Source: Immundisolibacter cernigliae
GTDB taxonomy: Bacteria; Pseudomonadota; Gammaproteobacteria; Immundisolibacterales; Immundisolibacteraceae
NCBI RefSeq assembly: GCF_001697225.1
Contig: NZ_CP014671.1
Span: 2,914,001 to 2,978,000, forward strand
DNA length: 64,000 nt
Reading direction: 5' to 3'
Every line of letters begins with the position of its first letter. Position 1 is the first letter of the stretch. The notes beneath the pieces were generated by a model. It saw only the letters and a program-made list of their open reading frames with translations. It was not told where the DNA came from and did not search any database. This document shows positions 8,622 to 18,717 of this stretch, one piece after another. Made by a program: the position numbers and the translations under genes.

Positions 8622-9242
8622 CTAGCGGCGACGCGCGAACACGATCCATAGCGGATCGGCATCCGGCGGGGAGCGGTCGACCAGCTGCGCCGGGCCAAAG
8701 GCGCCGGTCTGGTCCAGGTAGTGGCGACACAGCCGCAGGCGGTCGGCTGGCGCATGGTCGCGAAACGCCCGCACCGCCTTGGTCGGAAAACAGCGGTGCG
8801 AGTGCGCGATGATGGCCACGCCACCCGGACGCAGCACACGGGCGACTTCGGCGTACACCTCCAGCGGCCGGGTCAGGTACTGGATCGACAGGGCGTTGAG
8901 CACCGCGTCGAAGCGGCCATCCGGCCACGGCAGGCGCGGATCGGCGTTCAGGTCCTGCACCACCGGCTCGGCGAGGCGCGGGTTGGCGGCCAGTTCCGTT
9001 CCGTTCATGCCCAGTCCGGCGACGTGGCCCAGCCGCAGCCCGGGCGGCAGGTGCGACACCCACGACGACATCAGGTCCAGCACGTCGGCGCCGGCAGGCA
9101 GCTGCTCGGCATAGAAGGCCGTGAGCGCCAGCAGGCTGGGCGCATCCAGATGCGTGACCAGGCGGGGCAGGGCATAGAACGCGGCGTCCGGCGTGTCGTC
9201 CAGTCGCGTCAGCAGTTCGGGAGGTACGGCAGCGTTGGGCAT
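8622..9242 (-). CDS. Class I SAM-dependent methyltransferase
   Basis: The 206-residue protein has a degenerate methyltransferase type-11-like fold. It shows VLDLMSSWVSHLP where the SAM-binding motif I is expected, VVQDLNADPRLPWPDGRFDAV for motifs II-III, and VLRPGGVAIIAHSHR as the late strand. Motif I lacks the typical GxGxG. The region before it is longer than in BioC-type enzymes. The substrate is unknown. The gene stands alone between tilS and the MAPEG gene, and repeat copy B reaches its stop codon. Confidence 0.75.
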   Translation of the reverse strand: MPNAAVPPELLTRLDDTPDAAFYALPRLVTHLDAPSLLALTAFYAEQLPAGADVLDLMSSWVSHLPPGLRLGHVAGLGMNGTELAANPRLAEPVVQDLNADPRLPWPDGRFDAVLNALSIQYLTRPLEVYAEVARVLRPGGVAIIAHSHRCFPTKAVRAFRDHAPADRLRLCRHYLDQTGAFGPAQLVDRSPPDADPLWIVFARRR

Positions 9243-9354
9243 GGCAAGCTCGAAGGACTGACGTCAACCTTCAGTCTAGGGCTAGGGCGGATGCCGGTCC
9301 GCCGCGCCTGGCCCGGGTCGATGTGCGGCTGCCGCTGCGGACTACGCCCGGCGG

Positions 9355-10659
9355 TCAGTCCTTTGCCGCTTGCCAGATGATCCGGTAACCCGGCTGTCCA
9401 GCCGCGGCGCGTGCTTGAGTCCGGGGCGCCTGACCGGCCACTTGCAGCAGTTGCGCGCCGCGAAACAGCAGCGGCAGCCGCCCGCGCTCCCAGGGCGGCA
9501 CGGCCATTGCCTGCAGGCGTTTCTTGAGCGTCTTGCCGCCGCCGGCGTCGGACCGGAAGCGCACCTCGACCATCGCCGGTTCGCCCAGCAGCGCTGCCGC
9601 AATGCCGGTGCCAGCGCCGACTTGCGCCTGCAGCCGGCCGATGCCCGGCAGATCGAGCGGGGCATCGAGTCGCCACTGCACGGGCCCGGTGGGCGTTGCC
9701 GGCAGCGGCTGTGGCGTCAGGTGCAGGCGCCCCTGCCAGATGCGTACGGCGTGTTCACCCAGCGGGAGGTAGGGCAGGCGGTCGGCGCCGGCCGTCAGCG
9801 CCTGATGGCGCAACGTCTCCAGGCGCGCGCTGGAGGGCGCCGGAACGCCGTGCACGCGCAGCCAGCCGCGCAGCAGGTTGCGCTGGCGCGCGGCGGGCAG
9901 AGCGGCCAGCTGCGTCACGGCCAGGGTGTCCGCGGTGGCGCCGTCGGCGGCGGCGAGTTCATCCAGCAGTCCCTGCGCTTCGGCGGCGTGGGCGGCGTGG
10001 CGCGCCAAGCCTGCGCTGGCGGCCGGCCAGTGCCTGCCAATCAATGGCAGGACCTCGCCGCGCAGGAAGTTGCGGTCGAAGCGGGCGTCGCCGTTGCTCG
10101 GATCCTCCACCCATTGCAGGGCGTGCGCGTGTGCGTAGCGGGCCAGATCAGCGGCCGGCCAGTCCAGCAGCGGGCGCAGCAGCCAGCCGGGACCGAAGCG
10201 ACGCTGGCCCGGCATGGCGGCAGCGCCGGCCAGGCCCGCCCCGCGCAGCAGCGCCAGCAGCACGGTTTCCGTCTGATCGTCCTGATGATGAGCGGTCAGC
10301 AGCAGGTCACCGGCTTGCATGTCGGCCGCCAGGGCGGCGTAGCGCGCGGTGCGGGCGGCAGCCTCGGCGCTTTCGCCGCGCGCCGGGCGGGCATCTACGC
10401 GCCGCACGTCCAGCGGCAGGCCCAGTGCCGCGCATACCGCCGCGCAGTGGTCGGCCCAGCGGCCGCTGTCCGGATGCAGGCCGTGCTCGACGTGCACCGC
10501 GCGCAGCCGGTGCGGCGCCAGCGCCGCCCGCTGGCCGGCCAGCCAGTGCAGCAGAACGTGGGAATCGCGCCCACCGCTGTAGGCGATGCGCAGCGTGACC
10601 GGTGGGCCGCCAGTCGGCAACGCCGTGCGGATCAGGTCAAGACCGGCGTCGGCGCTCAC
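9355..10659 (-). CDS. tilS: tRNA(Ile)-lysidine synthetase
   Basis: TilS attaches lysine to the wobble C34 of tRNA-Ile(CAU), converting AUG reading to AUA reading; it is normally essential. The PP-loop SGGRDS is at about residues 28-33. The conserved HVEHGL and VEDPSN...RNFLR segments follow in the N-terminal ATPase domain. The central and C-terminal tRNA-binding domains complete 434 residues, the usual length. The start is GTG at 10659. It follows the inserted GIY-YIG gene by 24 bases and would otherwise be next to accA. Confidence 0.95.
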   Translation of the reverse strand: MSADAGLDLIRTALPTGGPPVTLRIAYSGGRDSHVLLHWLAGQRAALAPHRLRAVHVEHGLHPDSGRWADHCAAVCAALGLPLDVRRVDARPARGESAEAAARTARYAALAADMQAGDLLLTAHHQDDQTETVLLALLRGAGLAGAAAMPGQRRFGPGWLLRPLLDWPAADLARYAHAHALQWVEDPSNGDARFDRNFLRGEVLPLIGRHWPAASAGLARHAAHAAEAQGLLDELAAADGATADTLAVTQLAALPAARQRNLLRGWLRVHGVPAPSSARLETLRHQALTAGADRLPYLPLGEHAVRIWQGRLHLTPQPLPATPTGPVQWRLDAPLDLPGIGRLQAQVGAGTGIAAALLGEPAMVEVRFRSDAGGGKTLKKRLQAMAVPPWERGRLPLLFRGAQLLQVAGQAPRTQARAAAGQPGYRIIWQAAKD

Positions 10660-10683
10660 TGCTTGAGCGAAAAAATGGCCGTC

Positions 10684-11532
10684 TCAATTGTCGTTGAGGC
10701 CATGTGCTCGGGTTCCCAGCTTTTGCTTGTGCAGCACTTCGTACGCAACGACTTCCCGCGCGGTCAGCGTTAGGGGCAGCGTTTGAAGGATGGCGAACTG
10801 AAGGTCACGCGCAACATCAGGTCGACTCTCGACGAGTGCCTGCAATTGCTGGTTTCCGCCATGAACTGTGTTTGCGTAGGTTTGCCAACGCCCAAGTAGT
10901 CCCCGCGCGCCGTAAGCCGAACCGACGTACTGATTCCCCGTCTTGGTGTCCAGAATCAAATAGACGCCCGCGACCGACCCGAGCATTCGGTGCCAGTCAC
11001 GGTGCGGAACGGGGTTGTTGATGATCTTGACGAGTTCGTCATAGCTGAGCACAACGTCCATGAAGCCGGGGAATTGGCGGACATAGCCTTGTGGAAGCAC
11101 TTCAACGACGGGCTTTTCGCCTTGGCCGTACTGCTGCACCCAAGTTCGAGTACCGGCGCCCCAATCGATGACAAGGCGATCTCGTAAATCGGTGAACCGT
11201 TCGTTCAGCCGCAATTCGTAGAGATAGAGGTTGACTGTGTTCATGTTCGGGAAGAGGAAGCCGTCGGGCAGCGCGCGGTCGAGAGGTTCCTCAACTCCAA
11301 GTACGTCATATACGCCCACGAACACGGCGTGTGTGCCCGGTCGGCCAAGAAAAGAAACAATTTGGTCGCCCGCGCGGAAGACAGGGCGACGTTGAATCGA
11401 TTGGTAGAACTCGAACTGATCGGCTCGATAAAGTTGTTCGATATCAAACCGTCTGTCTTGATGACGGACGAGTTTGGTTGGCTTGGTTGGATCGAAGCCG
11501 AACGGCAGCAGCATCGAGTGGAGATTGAGCAT
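10684..11532 (-). CDS. GIY-YIG nuclease domain protein, probable acquired gene
   Basis: The 282-residue protein has an N-terminal region of unknown fold (about 1-180) and a C-terminal GIY-YIG domain. In that domain GVY is at 189-191, YVG at 202-204, an Arg at 210 or 215, a Glu at about 265 and an Asn near 280, so the catalytic set looks complete. It probably cuts DNA, but the target is unknown. Base composition is visibly lower in GC than in its neighbours, with A/T-rich third positions, unlike accA and tilS. It sits 12 bases after accA and breaks the accA-tilS neighbourship. No flanking direct repeats, integrase or terminator were seen. Confidence 0.8.
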   Translation of the reverse strand: MLNLHSMLLPFGFDPTKPTKLVRHQDRRFDIEQLYRADQFEFYQSIQRRPVFRAGDQIVSFLGRPGTHAVFVGVYDVLGVEEPLDRALPDGFLFPNMNTVNLYLYELRLNERFTDLRDRLVIDWGAGTRTWVQQYGQGEKPVVEVLPQGYVRQFPGFMDVVLSYDELVKIINNPVPHRDWHRMLGSVAGVYLILDTKTGNQYVGSAYGARGLLGRWQTYANTVHGGNQQLQALVESRPDVARDLQFAILQTLPLTLTAREVVAYEVLHKQKLGTRAHGLNDN

Positions 11533-11544
11533 GTTCGAGGCGGA

Positions 11545-12504
11545 CTAACCTTCCTTGTAGACGCCATAGCCGCGCAGGCGCTCCAGGCGCCGCTGCAGCA
11601 GGCCGTCGGCCGGCATGGCGTCCAGCTCGTCCAGGTGGCGCACAAGCGCGGTGCGCACGGCGGCGGCGGCGGTGTCGAAGTCGCGATGGGCGCCGCCGCG
11701 TGGCTCGGCGATGATCTCGTCGACCAGGCCCAGCTCGTGCAGGCGCGGGGCGGTGATGCCCATCGCATCCGCGGCCAGCTCCGCCTTGCCTGAGTCCTTC
11801 CACAGGATGGCGGCGCAGCCTTCGGGCGAGATCACGGCGTAGGTGCCGTACTGCAGCATCAACAGGCGGTCGCCGACGCCAATGGCCAGCGCGCCGCCGG
11901 AGCCGCCCTCGCCGATCACCACGCTGACGATCGGCACCGGCAGCCGCGCCATCAGGTACAGGCTCTCGGCGATGGCCTGGCTCTGGCCGCGTTCCTCGGC
12001 GTCCACGCCTGGGTAGGCGCCCGGCGTGTCGATGAAGGTGATGATCGGCAGCCGAAAGCGGGCCGCGGTGCGCATCAGCCGCTGCGCCTTGCGGTAGCCC
12101 TCGGGCTTTGGCATGCCGAAGTTGCGGCGGACTTTTTCCTGCACGTCGCGGCCTTTCTGGTGGCCGATGACCAGCACCGGGCGGTCGCCCAGGCGCGCCA
12201 GGCCGCCGACGATGGCGGCATCGTCGCGGAACATGCGATCGCCGTGCAGCTCCTCGAAGTCGGTGAACATGCGCCGGATGTAGTCCAGCGTGTAGGGCCG
12301 CTCCGGGTGGCGGGCCAGTTGTGCGATCTGCACCGGCGTCAGCTTGCCGAAGATGCTGTCGGTGAGGCTGTCGGCCTTGCGCTGCAGGCGCGTGACCTCG
12401 TCCTCCAGGCTGACCGTGCCGCCGCCGGCGGTCTGGCGCAGCTCGTCGATGCGCGCCTCGAGTTCGGCGATCGGCTTTTCGAATTCTAGAAACTGGAATG
12501 CCAT
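11545..12504 (-). CDS. accA: Acetyl-CoA carboxylase carboxyltransferase subunit alpha
   Basis: AccA with AccD transfers the carboxyl group from biotin to acetyl-CoA, making malonyl-CoA for fatty acid synthesis. The 319-residue product starts [20 protein letters not shown]. It has the crotonase-like core with [16 protein letters not shown] and the conserved LHGDR and PGAYPG segments. Length and start match the family. It lies 15 bases after dnaE, the common gammaproteobacterial arrangement. Confidence 0.97.
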   Translation of the reverse strand: MAFQFLEFEKPIAELEARIDELRQTAGGGTVSLEDEVTRLQRKADSLTDSIFGKLTPVQIAQLARHPERPYTLDYIRRMFTDFEELHGDRMFRDDAAIVGGLARLGDRPVLVIGHQKGRDVQEKVRRNFGMPKPEGYRKAQRLMRTAARFRLPIITFIDTPGAYPGVDAEERGQSQAIAESLYLMARLPVPIVSVVIGEGGSGGALAIGVGDRLLMLQYGTYAVISPEGCAAILWKDSGKAELAADAMGITAPRLHELGLVDEIIAEPRGGAHRDFDTAAAAVRTALVRHLDELDAMPADGLLQRRLERLRGYGVYKEG

Positions 12505-12519
12505 GCGGTAGGGTCCGGT

Positions 12520-15500
12520 TCAGTCGGCGGTGTCGGCGAGGGCGTCCGCGAAGGTGTCGGCAAAGGCCGGCGCAGGGGCCGGTGAGGGTGCAGCGGCAGG
12601 CCGCACGGCCGGCATCCGGGGCGGCGGATCGTAACGGAATTCGGCCGCTGCAACCCCGGGCAGGGCGCGCAGGCGCTCGATCAGGGCGTCCTCGGCGCGC
12701 ACCTGGAAAGCCGGTCCCAGGCGCAGCAGGCCGCTTGCCGCGTGCGTGCGGCAGTCGACCAGCACCGGGCACGGTCCGCGAAACGCAGCCAGCACCTCGA
12801 CCAGGCGGGTCGGCAGGTCGGCCGGTGCCTGCGCGGTGGCGAGTTCACACCACAGGCTGGCACCCCGCCCGGCGCGGGCCGCCGGCAGCGGCAGCGCCTT
12901 TTCGGCGCGGATGCGAAAGCCGCCGTTGAAGTCGTCCACCGACACCGCGCCCTCGACCACCAGCAGGCGATCGCGCGCCAGCAGGTCCGGGGCGCCGGCC
13001 AGTTGTTCGTCGAACAGGGTCACGTCCAGGCGCGCCGTGCGGTCGTCCAGGGTGACGAAGGTCATGCGCCGGCCCTTGCTCAGCGTGCGGCTGCCTACCA
13101 CCAGGCCGGCAATGCGCACGTTGCGGCCCTCGAAGCGCTGCACCTCGGCCAGGCGGCAGTCGACCAGGCGCCCCAGCTCCGTCTCGTAGGCCTCGATCGG
13201 GTGGCCCGACAGCCACAGGCCGAGCGACTCGCGCTCGGCGGTGAGGCGCTCGGCGGTGCTCCAGCGCGGACAGTCGGCCAGCTGCGGCGTGGCGGCCGGG
13301 CCGGTGTCCGCGCTCGCGGCGCCGAACATGTCGTTCTGGCCGGCATCGGCGGCGCGGCTTTCCTGCTCGGCCAGGGTGTAGGCCTGATTCAGCGTGGCCA
13401 ACAGGGCGGCGCGGTGGCCTTCGAGTGGGTCGAAGGCACCGACGCGGATCAGCGCCTCGGCGGCGCGCTTGTTGACGCGGCGCGGATCGATGCGACGGCA
13501 AAAATCGAACAGGTTGCTGAACGGCCCGCCGGCGGCGCGCGTCTCGACGATGGCCTCGATGGCTGCCTCGCCGACGCCCTTGACCGCGCCCAGGCCGTAC
13601 AGGATGGCGCCCTCGTCGGTGACGGTGAAGGCATGCAGACCGCGGTTGATGTCCGGCGGCAGCAGGCTCAGGCCCATGCGCCGGCACTCGTCGATCAGCG
13701 TCACCACCTTGTCGGTGTGATCCATGTCGGCCGACAGCACGGCCGCCATGAAGGCCGCCGGGTGGTGCGCCTTCAGCCACGCGGTCTGGTAGGACAGCAG
13801 CGCGTAGGCGGCCGAGTGCGACTTGTTGAAGCCGTAGCCGGCGAACTTCTCCATCAGGTCGAAGATCTCGCCGGCGCGCTGCGCGGCGACGCCGTTGGCC
13901 ACCGCGCCATCGACGAAGCCGGAGCGCTGCTTGGCCATCTCCTCGGGCTTTTTCTTGCCCATGGCGCGACGCAGCAGATCGGCCTGGCCCAGGCTGTAGC
14001 CGGCCAGCACCTGCGCGATCTGCATCACCTGTTCCTGGTACAGGATTACGCCGTAGGTGGGCCGCAGCACCGGCTCCAGGCGCGGCTCCAGGTAATCCGG
14101 CCGGGCGCGGCCGTGCTTGCGGTCGATGAAGTCATCCACCATGCCCGATTGCAGCGGACCTGGCCGGTACAGCGCCACCAGCGCCACCACGTCGTCGAAG
14201 CAGTCCGGCTGCAGGCGGCGGATCAGGTCGCGCATGCCGCGCGATTCGAGCTGGAACACCGCCGTGGTCTCGCAGCGGCGCAGCAGGGCGTAGGCCTCGG
14301 GGTCGTCCAGCGGCAGGCGGTCGATGTCGAAATCGGCAAAGGCCGGGTCGCGCTGGGCCAGGGTCCTGATCGCCCAGTCGATGATGGTCAGCGTGCGCAG
14401 GCCCAGGAAGTCGAACTTCACCAGGCCGATGGCCTCGACGTCGTCCTTGTCGAACTGCGTCACCGGGCTGCCGCCGCCGGCTTCGCAGAACAGCGGCACG
14501 AAATCGGTCAGCGGGCCGGGCGCGATGACCACGCCGCCGGCGTGCTTGCCGGCGTTGCGCGCCAGGCCTTCGAGCGACTTGGCCAGGTCGATCAGGGTGC
14601 GCACGTCATCTTCGGCTTCGTAGCGCCCGCGCAGCGCGGCCTCCTGTGCCAGCGCCTTGTCGAGTGTGATGCCGAGCTCGAACGGGATCAGCTTGGCGAT
14701 CGAGTCCACGAAGCCATACGGCAGGCCGAGCACCCGCCCGACGTCGCGCACCACCGCCTTGGCCGCCATCGAGCCGTAGGTGATGATCTGCGACACCCGC
14801 TCGCGGCCGTAGCGGGCGGCCACGTAGTCGATGACCCGGTCGCGGCCGTCCATGCAGAAATCGACGTCGAAATCCGGCAGGGACTTGCGTTCCGGATTCA
14901 GGAAGCGCTCGAACAGCAGGTCGTTGGCGATCGGATCGATGCGCGTGATGTCGAGCACATAGGCCACCAGCGAGCCGGCGCCGGAGCCGCGGCCCGGTCC
15001 GACCGGCACGCCGTTGGCGCGCGCCCAGGCGATGAAGTCGGCCACGATCAGGAAGTAGCCGGCAAAGCCCATGCCGTTGATGACGTCCAGCTCCAGCGCC
15101 AGGCGCTGGCGGTAGGTGTCGGCATCGAGCGTCAGCCCGTCGCTGACGGCGCGCTGCAGGAGTGCGTCCAGCCCGGCGCCGGCCTCGTTGATCAGGTGCT
15201 GCTCGGCGCTGATGCCGCCGGGGGCCGGGAAGGCCGGCAGCATCGGCTCGCCCAGCGTCAGTTCGAGGTTGCAGCGCTTGGCGATGGCCAGCGTATTGAC
15301 CAGGGCTTCGGGCAGGTCCGCGAACAGCACGGCCATTTCCTGCGGCGTGCGCAGGTACTGCTGCTCGCTGTACGGGCGCGGCCGGCGCGGGTCGTTCAGC
15401 ACCCGGCCTTCGGCGATGCACACGCGCGCCTCGTGGGCGTCGAAGTCGGTCGCGGCCAGAAAGCGCACGTCGTTGCTGGCCACCACCGGCGTGCCGGTGG

Positions 15501-16071
15501 CGATGGCCAGCTCCACGGCGGCGGCGACGTGGGCTTCCTCGCCGGGGCGGCCGGTGCGCGTCAGTTCCAGGTAATAGCGGCCCGGGAACAGCGCGCGCCA
15601 GTCGGCCAGCAGCTGGGCCGCCTTGTCGTGACTGCCGGCGGCCAGCGCCTGGCCCACGTCACCGGCCAGTCCTCCGGACAGCGCGATCAGGCCCTCGCTG
15701 TAGCCGACCAGCCAATCGCGCAGCACGCCCGGCCGGCCGGCGCGCTGGCCCTCGACGTAGGCGCGGCTGAGCAAACGGCACAGGTTCAGATAGCCGCCGC
15801 GGTCCTGGCACAGCAGCAACAGGCGGCTGGCGGCGCTGCCGTCGGCCTGCTCCCACAGGGTGATGTCGGCGCCGGCAATCGGCTTGATGCCGGCCGCCTG
15901 CGCGGCCTGGTAGAACTTGACCAGTGCGAACAGGTTGCCGGCATCGGTGACGGCCACCGCCGGCATGCCGCCGGCGCGCACGGCGTCGACCAGCTCGTCC
16001 ACCCGCAGCACGCTGTCGGTGAGCGAGTACTCGCTGTGCAGACTGAGGTGTACGAAGCCCGCGGACGACAT
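12520..16071 (-). CDS. dnaE: DNA polymerase III subunit alpha
   Basis: This is the catalytic subunit of the replicative polymerase, 1183 residues, the usual DnaE1 length. The N-terminal PHP domain opens with FVHLSLHSEYS. The palm domain has PDFDVDFCMDGRD with the catalytic aspartates. The fingers segment, a helix-hairpin-helix region, an OB fold and a tau-binding tail follow. No proofreading exonuclease is built in, as expected for DnaE1. The ATG at 16071 has no strong ribosome site. The gene sits 31 bases after the broken rnhB. Confidence 0.97.
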   Translation of the reverse strand: MSSAGFVHLSLHSEYSLTDSVLRVDELVDAVRAGGMPAVAVTDAGNLFALVKFYQAAQAAGIKPIAGADITLWEQADGSAASRLLLLCQDRGGYLNLCRLLSRAYVEGQRAGRPGVLRDWLVGYSEGLIALSGGLAGDVGQALAAGSHDKAAQLLADWRALFPGRYYLELTRTGRPGEEAHVAAAVELAIATGTPVVASNDVRFLAATDFDAHEARVCIAEGRVLNDPRRPRPYSEQQYLRTPQEMAVLFADLPEALVNTLAIAKRCNLELTLGEPMLPAFPAPGGISAEQHLINEAGAGLDALLQRAVSDGLTLDADTYRQRLALELDVINGMGFAGYFLIVADFIAWARANGVPVGPGRGSGAGSLVAYVLDITRIDPIANDLLFERFLNPERKSLPDFDVDFCMDGRDRVIDYVAARYGRERVSQIITYGSMAAKAVVRDVGRVLGLPYGFVDSIAKLIPFELGITLDKALAQEAALRGRYEAEDDVRTLIDLAKSLEGLARNAGKHAGGVVIAPGPLTDFVPLFCEAGGGSPVTQFDKDDVEAIGLVKFDFLGLRTLTIIDWAIRTLAQRDPAFADFDIDRLPLDDPEAYALLRRCETTAVFQLESRGMRDLIRRLQPDCFDDVVALVALYRPGPLQSGMVDDFIDRKHGRARPDYLEPRLEPVLRPTYGVILYQEQVMQIAQVLAGYSLGQADLLRRAMGKKKPEEMAKQRSGFVDGAVANGVAAQRAGEIFDLMEKFAGYGFNKSHSAAYALLSYQTAWLKAHHPAAFMAAVLSADMDHTDKVVTLIDECRRMGLSLLPPDINRGLHAFTVTDEGAILYGLGAVKGVGEAAIEAIVETRAAGGPFSNLFDFCRRIDPRRVNKRAAEALIRVGAFDPLEGHRAALLATLNQAYTLAEQESRAADAGQNDMFGAASADTGPAATPQLADCPRWSTAERLTAERESLGLWLSGHPIEAYETELGRLVDCRLAEVQRFEGRNVRIAGLVVGSRTLSKGRRMTFVTLDDRTARLDVTLFDEQLAGAPDLLARDRLLVVEGAVSVDDFNGGFRIRAEKALPLPAARAGRGASLWCELATAQAPADLPTRLVEVLAAFRGPCPVLVDCRTHAASGLLRLGPAFQVRAEDALIERLRALPGVAAAEFRYDPPPRMPAVRPAAAPSPAPAPAFADTFADALADTAD

Positions 16072-16102
16072 GGGTGGCCAGGGAGGAAGGCGAACGGGCG
16101 GC

Positions 16103-16779
16103 CTATTCTAGTTGAAGGCCGGATAGATCCTTGCCGGACTTGTCGGCGGCAACGAGCGGCAGGACCGGCCAGCCGGTGTCTGACAAAACCGTGGCTTGCA
16201 GGCCGGCCAGGACCAGCTGCCGGCGCACCGGGCCGAAGCTGCGCCGGTGGCAGGCACTGGCGCCCAGGCGTGCCAGCGCGGCCAGGTGCTCGGCGGTCGG
16301 ATAGCCTTTGTGGCGGGCCAGGCCGTAGCCCGGATACTGCGCATCGAGGGCTATCAGTTCGGCGTCGCGCGCCACCTTGGCGACGATGGAAGCGGCGCTG
16401 ATGGCGGGAATCAGTGCATCGCCGCCGATGATGGTTTCGGCCTGCGGCAGGCCGGACGGGCGGCGGTTGCCGTCCACCTGAATGCGCTGCGGCATGCAGC
16501 CGAGCGCCGCCACGGCGCGTTCCATGGCCAGCAGACTGGCGTGCAGGATGTTCAGGCGATCGATTTCCTGCACCTCGGCGCGGCCGATACCGACGGCAAA
16601 TGCCTCGGCGTGGATCTGGGCCGCCAGCGCCTCGCGCCGGGCGGGGCCGAGCGTCTTGGAATCGGCCAGGCCCGCAATCGGCCGCCGCGGATGCAGGATG
16701 ACCGCCGCGGCGATCACCGGCCCCGCCAGGGGCCGCGACCGACCTCGTCGACGCCGGCCAGAAGATCGCTCAGGTCCAT
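16103..16779 (-). pseudogene. rnhB: Ribonuclease HII gene with a single-base frameshift
   Basis: RNase HII removes misincorporated ribonucleotides and RNA from RNA-DNA hybrids. The start [17 protein letters not shown], with the catalytic DE pair, is in one frame and hits a stop at 16714-16716. The rest, beginning [14 protein letters not shown], is in another frame down to 16103. The break is at a run of four bases, 16729-16732 (GGGG on the plus strand). One more base would give an intact 225-residue protein. The gene overlaps the end of lpxB by 10 bases. A sequencing or assembly error is the most likely cause; real inactivation or slippage on the C-run are alternatives. Confidence 0.88.
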
Positions 16780-17927
16780 CCGGCCACCTCCAGTACGGCG
16801 CGCGCTGCCAGTTCGGCGGGGTCCTCGGTCTGCGGGGGGCGCAGCGCCGCCAGCTCGGCGCGCATGGCGGCGCCGGTGGCCGGTTCCAGCAGGTGGGCGA
16901 TCGCGGCGCCAAGCGCGGCCGGTGTCGCCGCGTGCTGGATGAACTCCGGCACCACCGCGCGGCCGGCCAGCAGGTTCGGGATGGCCACGTGCGGCGTGCG
17001 CACCAGGCGGCGTGCGATGGCGTAGGTCAATGGCGCCAGGCGATAAGCGACCACCATGGGCCGCCCCAGCAGCATCGCCTCCAGCGTGGCCGTGCCCGAT
17101 GCCAGCAGGACCGCATCGGCGGCGGCCATCACCTCCTGCGCGCGGCCATCGATCAGCGTGCAGGACAGGCCCGCGCCGGTGCGGCGCAGCTGGGCCTCGA
17201 CCGCAGTACGGGCGGCCTGATTCACCAGCGGCAGCAGCAGATGACAGGGCCGACCCTGCTCGCGCAGCCACTGCGCGGTGGCCAGAAACAACGGCGCCAG
17301 ACGCCGGTACTCGCCGGCCCGGCTGCCGGGCAGCAGCGCCAGCACCGGCAGCGAATTCGGTCCGGGCGGCGGCAGGCCCAGCGCGGCCCGGGCGACGGCC
17401 GGGTCGATGGGCCGCAGCGTCGCCTGCAGCGGGTGTCCGACCTGCGTTACCGGCACACCGTGCCGCTCGTAGAAGCGCGCCTCGAAGGGAAACAGCGTCA
17501 GCATGCGATCGACCGCGGCGGCAATCTGCTTCACCCGCCGCTCGCGCCAGGCCCATACCGACGGGCTGACGTAATGCACGGTGCGGACGCCGGCCCGGCG
17601 CAGGCGCGCCTCGACCGGCAGATTGAAATCGGGCGCGTCGATGCCGACCAGCACGTCCGGCGGGTCGGCGCGCAGCTGACGCAGCAGGCCGCGGCGGATG
17701 CGCAGCAGGCGCGGCAGATGCGCCAGCACCTCGACGATGCCCATCACCGCCAGGTCTTCGGCCGGATACAGCGCCCTGCAGCCGGCCGCGCGCATGGCGG
17801 GTCCAGCCACGCCGAAGCACTCCACGTGCGGCATTTGCCGACGCAAGGCGCCGATCAGCGCCGCGCCCAGGGCGTCGCCGGAGGGTTCGCCGGCAATCAG
17901 ACCGACCCGCAGCCGGCCGGAATTCAT
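16770..17927 (-). CDS. lpxB: Lipid-A-disaccharide synthase
   Basis: LpxB joins UDP-2,3-diacylglucosamine and lipid X into the lipid A disaccharide at the inner face of the membrane. The 385-residue protein begins [12 protein letters not shown] and contains [17 protein letters not shown] and LPGSR, all family signatures. It lies between lpxA and rnhB, as in E. coli, 19 bases after lpxA. Confidence 0.96.
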   Translation of the reverse strand: MNSGRLRVGLIAGEPSGDALGAALIGALRRQMPHVECFGVAGPAMRAAGCRALYPAEDLAVMGIVEVLAHLPRLLRIRRGLLRQLRADPPDVLVGIDAPDFNLPVEARLRRAGVRTVHYVSPSVWAWRERRVKQIAAAVDRMLTLFPFEARFYERHGVPVTQVGHPLQATLRPIDPAVARAALGLPPPGPNSLPVLALLPGSRAGEYRRLAPLFLATAQWLREQGRPCHLLLPLVNQAARTAVEAQLRRTGAGLSCTLIDGRAQEVMAAADAVLLASGTATLEAMLLGRPMVVAYRLAPLTYAIARRLVRTPHVAIPNLLAGRAVVPEFIQHAATPAALGAAIAHLLEPATGAAMRAELAALRPPQTEDPAELAARAVLEVAGWT

Positions 17928-17946
17928 CGGGCGCTCACCGCCCCGT

Positions 17947-18717
17947 TCACCGAATGATGCCGCGTTGCGACCGGCGCACGAAGGCGGCGATGGTCGCCAG
18001 GTGCTCGCAGTCGCTTTCCCCGTCGAGCACCGCCAGGGCGTCCTGCAGGCGCAGGCCGCTGCGGTAGAGCGTCTTGTAGGCGCCCCGGATGGCGGTCAGG
18101 TCCTGGGCGCTGAAACCGCGCCGGCGCAGACCCTCGGTGTTGATGCCGCGCGGGCGGGCTGAGTTGCCCTCGGCCATGACGAACGGCGGCACGTCCTTGA
18201 GCACCACGGAACTGGCCGCCAGAAAGCTGTGCGCGCCCAGGGCGCAGAACTGGTGCACCAGCGCAAAGCCGCCCAGGATGACGTGGTCCTCGACCAGCAC
18301 GTGGCCGGCCAGCGAGGACGAATTGGCAAAGATGGTGTGGTTGCCGATCAGGCAGTCATGGGCGATGTGCACATAGGCCATCAGCCAGTTGTCGTCGCCG
18401 ATGCGCGTTAGCCCGCCGCCGCCAGCGGTGCCGCAGTTGATGGTGCAGAACTCGCGGATGGTGTTGCCGTCGCCGATTTCGAGCCGGCTGTCCTCACCGG
18501 CGTGGTACTTCTTGTCCTGCGGAATCTCGCCGATGGACGCGAACTGGAAGATGCGGTTGCTGCGCCCGATGTGGGTGCTGCCGGTGATGACCGTGTGCGG
18601 GCCGATCACGCAGCCTTCGCCGATGCGCACCTGCGGGCCGATCACGGCGTAGGGGCCGACCTCGATGTCCGGTGCCAGGCGGGCATCCGGGTGGATGCGG
18701 GCGGTGGGGTCGATCAC
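17947..18717 (-). CDS. lpxA: UDP-N-acetylglucosamine O-acyltransferase
   Basis: LpxA performs the first step of lipid A synthesis, moving a hydroxyacyl chain from acyl carrier protein to UDP-GlcNAc. The left-handed beta-helix hexapeptides are clear throughout, and HIAHDC carries the catalytic His. Starting from the GTG at 18717, which overlaps the fabZ stop as GTGA, gives 256 residues beginning [12 protein letters not shown], the usual length and start. The longer frame to 18738 is less likely. Confidence 0.96.
   Translation of the reverse strand: MIDPTARIHPDARLAPDIEVGPYAVIGPQVRIGEGCVIGPHTVITGSTHIGRSNRIFQFASIGEIPQDKKYHAGEDSRLEIGDGNTIREFCTINCGTAGGGGLTRIGDDNWLMAYVHIAHDCLIGNHTIFANSSSLAGHVLVEDHVILGGFALVHQFCALGAHSFLAASSVVLKDVPPFVMAEGNSARPRGINTEGLRRRGFSAQDLTAIRGAYKTLYRSGLRLQDALAVLDGESDCEHLATIAAFVRRSQRGIIR

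Noticed and set aside
12742-16401. A plus-strand open frame of 1,219 codons opposite dnaE
   Set aside because: It lies wholly over dnaE and rnhB, has a composition typical of the reverse of GC-rich coding DNA (Gln, Arg, His, Ala, Val), and shows no family motifs.
16714-16779. Programmed -1 frameshifting in rnhB
   Set aside because: The CCCC run would allow a slip, but there is no heptamer of the usual type, no clear downstream stimulatory structure, and no precedent I know of for this gene. An indel error is simpler.
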